A DNA stretch of 36,650 nt from Photobacterium aphoticum (GTDB lineage Bacteria > Pseudomonadota > Gammaproteobacteria > Enterobacterales > Vibrionaceae): NCBI RefSeq assembly GCF_001029435.1, contig NZ_LDOV01000053.1:38592-75241 (forward strand), given 5' to 3'. Made by a program: the position numbers and the translations under genes. Below are positions 32,344 to 36,650 of this stretch, in pieces. Positions within the stretch are counted from its first letter, which is position 1. Every line of letters starts with the position of its first letter. The notes beneath the pieces were generated by a model, which saw nothing but the letters and a program-made list of their open reading frames with translations, was not told where the DNA came from and did no database searches.

Positions 32344-34485
32344 TTACTTCACAGTATCTTTATAAGCGACGTTGTCAGCCCGGTATTTTTCCACTTTGGC
32401 TTTCACTTCGTCAGGACTGAGTACCGTATCTTTTTGGTGGAACACCCAGTCGACTTGCTGTTCATAAATCCGTGTTTCCGTTGAATCAACGGACTGAAGA
32501 TTGATAAACCACTGGTTAAAAGCAATAAACATCTTCGACTCGGGATACACATGCCCGCCGTGGTTAGCAAACAGTTTACCATCGATATAGTACTTCACTT
32601 CACCATCGGCGACTTGGAAGACCAAGTCATGCCATCCGGCATAGCTGGCGCGATCATAAGTGTGTAAGTTATCCGCTAACCACGGATCAACCTGCACGGT
32701 TTCCCACGTGGTGGTATACATCACATGCTCAGGCATACCCCAGCCGCCATTAGAGAGATATTCAAAATCAATCTCACTGTAATCCGGATCGTTATCCGCT
32801 GCTAACGGTGTGATAGAGAAGAACGTCTGTACCACATTATCGCCATCAGGCGCACCGCCCAGCGGCATATCAGAGAACTTCACACGTGCGGCATACGTGC
32901 CTTCAAGGAAACGACGATCTTTGGTGGCAATCTCGGCTTGTACGGTATTTTCCGGCTTGCCTGACGTCGTAGAATGCAAGGTCATCACACGGTTAGCGGC
33001 ATCGTTTGGATCGGCCGTAAAGGTGATATTGTCTTTACTCCAACTGGCTCCCGGTACACCCGGACCGCCGCCCCACGTGCGCAGTGACCACACCGAAGCG
33101 GTGAGCGCAGGATCTGAGTTCGACTGATAGCTAAAATCATCAAACAAGACCTGCTCTTTCACTGGCGGGGCCACTGGCCCAATTTCTAGCCAAACGTGCG
33201 CTTTGCCCGGGGTATCTCCCAATGTCCAATACCGCGCCTCGTAAATCATTTGCTGATAGACCACCTGCATACCAGCGGTATAGGTCACCGTTGCGACCCA
33301 CTCCTGCGGCCCTTCGCTGACGTCAGGGATCAACGCCCAGGGCCCGTGCGGATTACCCGGCTTCTCACCTTTTGTCCACCACTTGGATTTGTACTGCTTA
33401 TCTTCAAAGACAACGATCTCGCCGCCCACATAAATGACATCTGCATGCCAGCTATTTTCAGGCGCTGGTTTATCAGGGTCTGGCTTCACAGGCGGCTCAT
33501 TCCCGTCACAGGCGACAATCGGGTTCCCCTTGATAGTGTCATTCATCGCTTTGAGTAACGAGAAATCATCGTTCGTGTCTTGGGTCAGCTCCCAATTCAT
33601 GATCCCGCCAGCGGTATCCAACGCCAACTGCGTTTTCTTAGCGATGGTAGGGATACCGTTGTAGTAATTGGTGCTGATCACATTACCGTTGGCATCTTTG
33701 GTGAGTGTATCCAGACAAGCCTGTGCCGGGTCGATGGCCACAATATCTTTATACTTTTTCCAGCCCGGACGAGAGTAAAACGGCGTCCCCAGTACGGTTT
33801 TCTCTTTGCTCAAGCCTTTTGCCTGCCAGTATTGAATGGACTCAACGGCAAACTGATAGCTGGCGTGATCGCCGTTATTTTTGTCGTAAGCCATCAGGTT
33901 TAAGAAATCGATATCATCAAACACTTCCGGTTTGATCCCGTTCCCGGTATAGCCAAGTGCCACCACGGCAGCCGTCAGGAACTTGCCTTCAGCGCGTAAC
34001 GCTTGACTCAACTCGCCCATCAAAAGCGCGAAGTTATCAGCAGACGTACCGGGATCGGGATACTCCCAATCCATATCCACGCCATCTAGCCCATACTGAT
34101 TCACAAAGGCCATCACGTTGGTGACAAATGCGGTCCGTGTGACAGGGTTACTGGCCAATGTCTCAAAGGCACTATCATCACCGCCATTCCAGCCACCAAT
34201 GGCGATCCCCACTTTCACATTCTGCGCATGGGCTTTTTGCACCAACGCTTTTAAAGTGTGACTTCCTTCAAGCGGCTTGAGGGTACCGTCGGCATTGGGC
34301 AGTAAAAAGGCGTAATTAATGTGGGTTAACTTGTCATACTGGACAGCGTCGGTACTGCCTTGCCATGAGGGAAAGTACCCGACCACTTTAAAATCACTGG
34401 CAGGTGCCATTGCGGCAAAGGCGTTTGCAGAAAGTGTCATCACCCCCGCTAACGCCATACCACTGAATAAACGATTAAACTTCAT
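32344..34485 (-). CDS. Modular GH18 chitinase with two CBM5/12-like domains and a GH16-like C-terminal domain
   Basis: The start is set at the ATG at 34485 (GAGGAAC upstream), giving 713 residues with a signal peptide (1-25, ends AFA). Residues about 30-320 form a GH18 barrel with the intact catalytic motif DGVDMDWE (D134-E141), FSLLKAMN-type ends and IGGWNGGD. Two carbohydrate-binding domains of the CBM5/12 type follow (about 343-390 NSWHADVIYVGGEIV... and 393-437 EWVATVTYTAGMQV..., each with the aromatic W/Y and KWWTKGEKPG / RYWTLGDTPG ends). The last ~270 residues are GH16-like, with the catalytic ExDxE motif SEIDFE (E571, D573, E575) and WHDLVFQVADG. It is secreted and should cut chitin; the second domain may act on another or linked glucan. 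Confidence 0.9.
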   Translation of the reverse strand: MKFNRLFSGMALAGVMTLSANAFAAMAPASDFKVVGYFPSWQGSTDAVQYDKLTHINYAFLLPNADGTLKPLEGSHTLKALVQKAHAQNVKVGIAIGGWNGGDDSAFETLASNPVTRTAFVTNVMAFVNQYGLDGVDMDWEYPDPGTSADNFALLMGELSQALRAEGKFLTAAVVALGYTGNGIKPEVFDDIDFLNLMAYDKNNGDHASYQFAVESIQYWQAKGLSKEKTVLGTPFYSRPGWKKYKDIVAIDPAQACLDTLTKDANGNVISTNYYNGIPTIAKKTQLALDTAGGIMNWELTQDTNDDFSLLKAMNDTIKGNPIVACDGNEPPVKPDPDKPAPENSWHADVIYVGGEIVVFEDKQYKSKWWTKGEKPGNPHGPWALIPDVSEGPQEWVATVTYTAGMQVVYQQMIYEARYWTLGDTPGKAHVWLEIGPVAPPVKEQVLFDDFSYQSNSDPALTASVWSLRTWGGGPGVPGASWSKDNITFTADPNDAANRVMTLHSTTSGKPENTVQAEIATKDRRFLEGTYAARVKFSDMPLGGAPDGDNVVQTFFSITPLAADNDPDYSEIDFEYLSNGGWGMPEHVMYTTTWETVQVDPWLADNLHTYDRASYAGWHDLVFQVADGEVKYYIDGKLFANHGGHVYPESKMFIAFNQWFINLQSVDSTETRIYEQQVDWVFHQKDTVLSPDEVKAKVEKYRADNVAYKDTVK

Positions 34486-34580
34486 GTGTTCCTCTTCCAT
34501 GTTTCACCATCATTGGGAAATCACAGTGAAAATGACTTTTACACATGACTAAAGTGGTATTTCAAAATTTTGGTTAGGCT

Positions 34581-34610
34581 TCATGAAATGCCAGTAGAAA
34601 TCATGAAATG
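34581..34610. repeat. Direct repeat TCATGAAATG x2, 20-base period
   Basis: TCATGAAATG occurs at 34581-34590 and 34601-34610, exactly 20 bases apart (two helical turns), about 96-125 bases upstream of the chitinase ATG. The spacing suits binding of a dimer or tandem regulator on one DNA face. A regulator is not identified. Confidence 0.5.
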
Positions 34611-34628
34611 AGATGGGAATTGTTTGAT

Positions 34629-34748
34629 ATGAAATCGCATCTTAAAATATCTGCTGAATTATATCGGCATTCAGAGTTAGAAGAACGTAAAGCATCAATA
34701 CAAAGCAGAATCATTAGAAAAACAGATCTGCATAAATTAACACTTTAA
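34629..34748 (+). CDS. Doubtful small protein, 39 residues
   Basis: A frame from ATG 34629 encodes MKSHLKISAELYRHSELEER and on to LHKLTL, basic and helical in character. GGGA is about 11 bases before the ATG. It has no recognised family and may be chance. Confidence 0.2.
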   Translation: MKSHLKISAELYRHSELEERKASIQSRIIRKTDLHKLTL

Positions 34749-34889
34749 TAATATCCACATTAACGTCTTTCTGACACCTACCCTCTATGTAGATTGCCAA
34801 ATAAACCAATGCTGGTTGCATCGGTGACACTGAAATATCGACACTTCATCCAGCGACTCAGGTTCAAGGGTAAATTCAGACAACCAGAA

Positions 34890-35345
34890 TTAATTCCAGT
34901 CTTTAGGGCCTTTATCCCAGAACTTATGCGTTTCAACTAATGCAATGGATTCTCTGTAAGAGTCTGGTGATCCCATAAATTCACATAACACACCACAGCA
35001 AGAAACCCAGTCCATCCCTTGCATAAAGAGGGGAATCGTTGGCGTGCCTCTTATTTTTTTAAGTTGCTCATACGGATCGTCACAATACATTTCCAGAATT
35101 GGCTCTAAGTCCTCTTCAGAGAACAACTTAATTTTTCCATCTTTGAAGCACTTCGTACAGGCCCCGTCCAACTCAAACTCTTCAAGTTCTTCTGGTATAT
35201 CTTGAAACATGAATTGCTCAGATTCAATTGCAAAGCCTGTGACATTATAAATAGGCCTATCCTTCGCTCCACAAAATGCGCACTCATCAGAATAGGTGCT
35301 TTCTTTCAATGCTCCATCTGCTATCAGTTCAAATACTTTCCCCAT
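34890..35345 (-). CDS. CbrC-like (UPF0167) protein
   Basis: The frame extends to 35417 with a TTG, but the ATG at 35345 with GGAG upstream is preferred, giving 151 residues. CAFCG near the start, CTKC in the middle and the late DWVSCCGVLCEFMG segment resemble the cysteine layout of CbrC (UPF0167) proteins, whose E. coli member is linked to colicin E2 tolerance. The four N-terminal cysteines could bind zinc. It lies 52 bases from the 93-residue gene upstream. The AT-rich setting suggests an accessory gene. The assignment is moderate, since sequence matches are short. Confidence 0.6.
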   Translation of the reverse strand: MGKVFELIADGALKESTYSDECAFCGAKDRPIYNVTGFAIESEQFMFQDIPEELEEFELDGACTKCFKDGKIKLFSEEDLEPILEMYCDDPYEQLKKIRGTPTIPLFMQGMDWVSCCGVLCEFMGSPDSYRESIALVETHKFWDKGPKDWN

Positions 35346-35397
35346 TTTCCCCACTCCCCCAGTCAAATACTCATAGCGTAAAAACCTTATATTTAAT

Positions 35398-35664
35398 TCA
35401 TGCACCGCTGTTTTCAATCAAATGAAGCAATCTTTTCCTTGTCACTCTTTGGTTATCCACATACCAATTATCTCCCGTTTCAAAGCCTGAAAGAGAATAA
35501 TCAGATTGCTCAGATAGCCAGTCAATAAATTCAACTTTCGAATAAAACGCACGAATTATTCCAACATATTCACCTTCTGAAACATATTTCACCCCATGTC
35601 TATACGTTAACCATTCATCAAAATGTGTGTAAAGTACCTTATTATCCTCTACCACAGTATCCAT
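35398..35664 (-). CDS. Small unknown protein, possibly 3' part of a frameshifted gene
   Basis: The frame runs from 35679 (TTG) or the ATG at 35664 to a stop at 35398, giving 88 residues from the ATG (MDTVVEDNKVLYTHFDEWLTY). It is acidic/aromatic and might be immunity-like, but no family is recognised. No ribosome site is seen at either start. A short frame (ATG 35752, MNSIEKFGHELSAKVYEYLK) lies just upstream in another phase. Losing one base in a five-A run (35692-35696) would fuse the two into one continuous protein. Confidence 0.45.
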   Translation of the reverse strand: MDTVVEDNKVLYTHFDEWLTYRHGVKYVSEGEYVGIIRAFYSKVEFIDWLSEQSDYSLSGFETGDNWYVDNQRVTRKRLLHLIENSGA

Positions 35665-35752
35665 AATGACAATAATCAATACGAATATTTCTTTTTAAAT
35701 ATTCATACACTTTTGCAGATAATTCATGACCAAACTTTTCGATACTGTTCAT
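35642..35752 (-). pseudogene. Candidate 5' part of the frameshifted gene
   Basis: ATG 35752 opens MNSIEKFGHELSAKVYEYLKRN and stops after 36 codons at 35642. The first ~20 residues continue smoothly into the downstream frame (KEIFVLIIVIMDTV) if the A-run at 35692-35696 loses one base. Either a degraded gene, a natural frameshift or a sequencing error. Confidence 0.35.
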
Positions 35753-35910
35753 AATGATTTCTATGTAAAAAACTGACTAGAGACCAACTAACACAGGTTA
35801 AATTTAGTTTGCTAGTTCATATACTCGACAAAACTTATTAAGCATAAACTCCGTGAAGGTGAGAGGATCATTATCTTCATTGTGCAATATTTCAGCATGA
35901 TCCAACAACC

Positions 35911-36258
35911 TCATTTCTTCTCGTTACTCTCCAGCACATGCACTCTACTGATGATCATTGATACAACGCGAGCATGAATACTGTAACGGGTCGAATCATT
36001 GGGGATATATCCGATGCGCTTAAGCCCAAACGTTGTACCCAATTTATCATTCGCCATTTTAGCACCAAGTAATGCCGCTTCCCTTATCGCTTCAGGATCA
36101 ACGCCTTCAGAGAGTGAAAATGCCATTGGCGATTTCGCATATAACTCAGGAACAGGTACATGATTTGCGACCAGTTCAACCTCCAGATACGCATCTTGTC
36201 CAGCACCGCACTGATACGCCCCAATATATCTATTGCCTATTTTCTTAAATATGGGCAT
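35911..36258 (-). CDS. Unknown small protein, 115 residues
   Basis: The ATG at 36258 has CGAGG five bases upstream, whereas the longer frame to 36333 starts with TTG and no ribosome site. The product (MPIFKKIGNRYIGAYQCGAG, then LYAKSPMAFSLSEGVDPEAI, AALLGAKMANDKLGTTFGLK) is soluble with no signal peptide. No family recognised. It lies with other small minus-strand genes in the AT-rich end. Confidence 0.55.
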   Translation of the reverse strand: MPIFKKIGNRYIGAYQCGAGQDAYLEVELVANHVPVPELYAKSPMAFSLSEGVDPEAIREAALLGAKMANDKLGTTFGLKRIGYIPNDSTRYSIHARVVSMIISRVHVLESNEKK

Positions 36259-36349
36259 AACATTAATACCTCGATAGCCCCACTGCGACTTCACTTGACG
36301 AAATACAAAACTGACGGTTTCCCGACGGCTCAAGCTAATAATAAACTAC

Positions 36350-36481
36350 TTATTCTGTCGGATATTCAGCATACATATACGTCCCAAGCACCCCGTAGAT
36401 GATAGCGGTCGGGATGCCTGTTGTTACCATCAATACAGAATCCACCACGACAGCGTCTGGCGTAACAATGAGATTCCTCAC
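36350..36481 (-). CDS. Small GTG-start protein or remnant, one membrane segment
   Basis: A frame open from 36538 ends at 36350. A GTG at 36481, one base after the stop of the CPBP-like fragment, would give 43 residues: RNLIVTPDAVVVDSVLMVTT, then GIPTAIIYGVLGTYMYAEYPTE. It is hydrophobic and looks membrane-bound. The longer frame begins after a stop with RQVEIDSGIGRKKKRIPN, which could be the truncated end of a larger lipoprotein-type gene. Below the size of most gene calls. Confidence 0.35.
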   Translation of the reverse strand: MRNLIVTPDAVVVDSVLMVTTGIPTAIIYGVLGTYMYAEYPTE

Positions 36482-36482
36482 A

Positions 36483-36650
36483 TTAGGAATTCTCTTCTTT
36501 TTCCGACCAATACCCGAGTCTATCTCTACTTGCCGATATCAATAACCCCGGCTCAATTAACATGCAAATAACAAAATGAGCCATAATACATGGCGCTAAA
36601 CTTCGATCGCCAAGAAAATAAATAGCACCGCAGGGTGAGATCGCGAACAT
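36483..36650 (-). CDS. C-terminal end of a CPBP-type intramembrane protease (partial)
   Basis: The frame reads in from the right edge and gives 55 codons to a TAA at 36483. GAIYFLGDRSLAPCIMAHFV matches the last conserved block of CPBP/Abi proteases (small residue, G-x-x-x, then L-x-P-x-x-x-H-x-x). The His after the SLAP segment is a usual ligand. The upstream part is outside the window, so the other catalytic residues cannot be checked. Confidence 0.5.
   Translation of the reverse strand: MFAISPCGAIYFLGDRSLAPCIMAHFVICMLIEPGLLISASRDRLGYWSEKEENS

Larger units (their letters stand above)
34486..34889. other. Chitinase upstream region
   Basis: A 404-base AT-rich region. It holds a 10-base direct repeat (34581-34610) and a doubtful 39-residue frame at 34629. 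No other RNA or regulatory structure is evident. The promoter of the chitinase gene (minus strand) must be in its left half. Confidence 0.5.

Noticed and set aside
34750..36650. Superintegron cassette array
   Set aside because: The small AT-rich genes suggested it, but I see no VCR/attC-type repeats between them.

Overview
The window looks like a piece of a Vibrionaceae (probably Vibrio) genome. The basis is gene content: a pnuC-nadR pair, an SgrR-like regulator, an AtoE-type transporter, DKNYY-repeat and DUF3892 proteins, a MoxR/Bat operon with multihaem cytochrome and sulfatase, a chitinase, and an rbs operon with strong enteric-like RbsR/RbsK/RbsD. This is an inference from family knowledge; no search was run. 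No tRNA, rRNA, IS element or CRISPR array was seen. Most of the window has the codon and base composition of a mid-GC core genome. The last ~2 kb is clearly more AT-rich and looks accessory.

Layout. (1) 1-5690: two paralogous putative secreted HEXXH metalloproteases, the first cut by the window edge, flank a minus-strand pnuC-nadR operon for nicotinamide riboside uptake and conversion to NAD. (2) 5741-9650: an SgrR-like sugar-phosphate-type regulator diverges from a GH1 6-phospho-beta-glucosidase, followed by a small DUF3892 protein. (3) 9658-20638: a long minus-strand block. Transcription order is sulfatase (with its own terminator), then an octahaem c-type cytochrome with HEAT/TPR-like C-terminus, MoxR AAA+ ATPase, DUF58, DUF4381, VWA (BatA-like), VWA-TPR (BatB/C-like) and BatD-like protein. 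The Bat genes overlap by 4-8 bases and must be co-translated. (4) 21149-25252: AtoE short-chain fatty acid transporter, a LysR regulator and a DKNYY-repeat membrane-anchored protein. (5) 25251-30574: a complete minus-strand ribose operon rbsD - FucP-like MFS permease - aldose-epimerase-like protein - rbsK - rbsR, with a candidate CRP site, a candidate RbsR operator and a terminal hairpin. The usual RbsABC transporter is replaced by the MFS permease and a mutarotase-like gene. (6) 31025-34485: a small membrane protein, an EamA-type transporter and a modular enzyme fusing a GH18 chitinase, two CBM5/12-like domains and a GH16-like domain. (7) 34890-36650: small AT-rich genes on the minus strand: CbrC-like protein, a possibly frameshifted small gene, unknown small proteins and the C-terminal end of a CPBP-type membrane protease running off the window.

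The strongest leads are the GH18-CBM-GH16-like fusion, the octahaem/MoxR/Bat operon beside a sulfatase, the duplicated metalloproteases with different zinc-site spacing and C-termini, and the rebuilt ribose operon.
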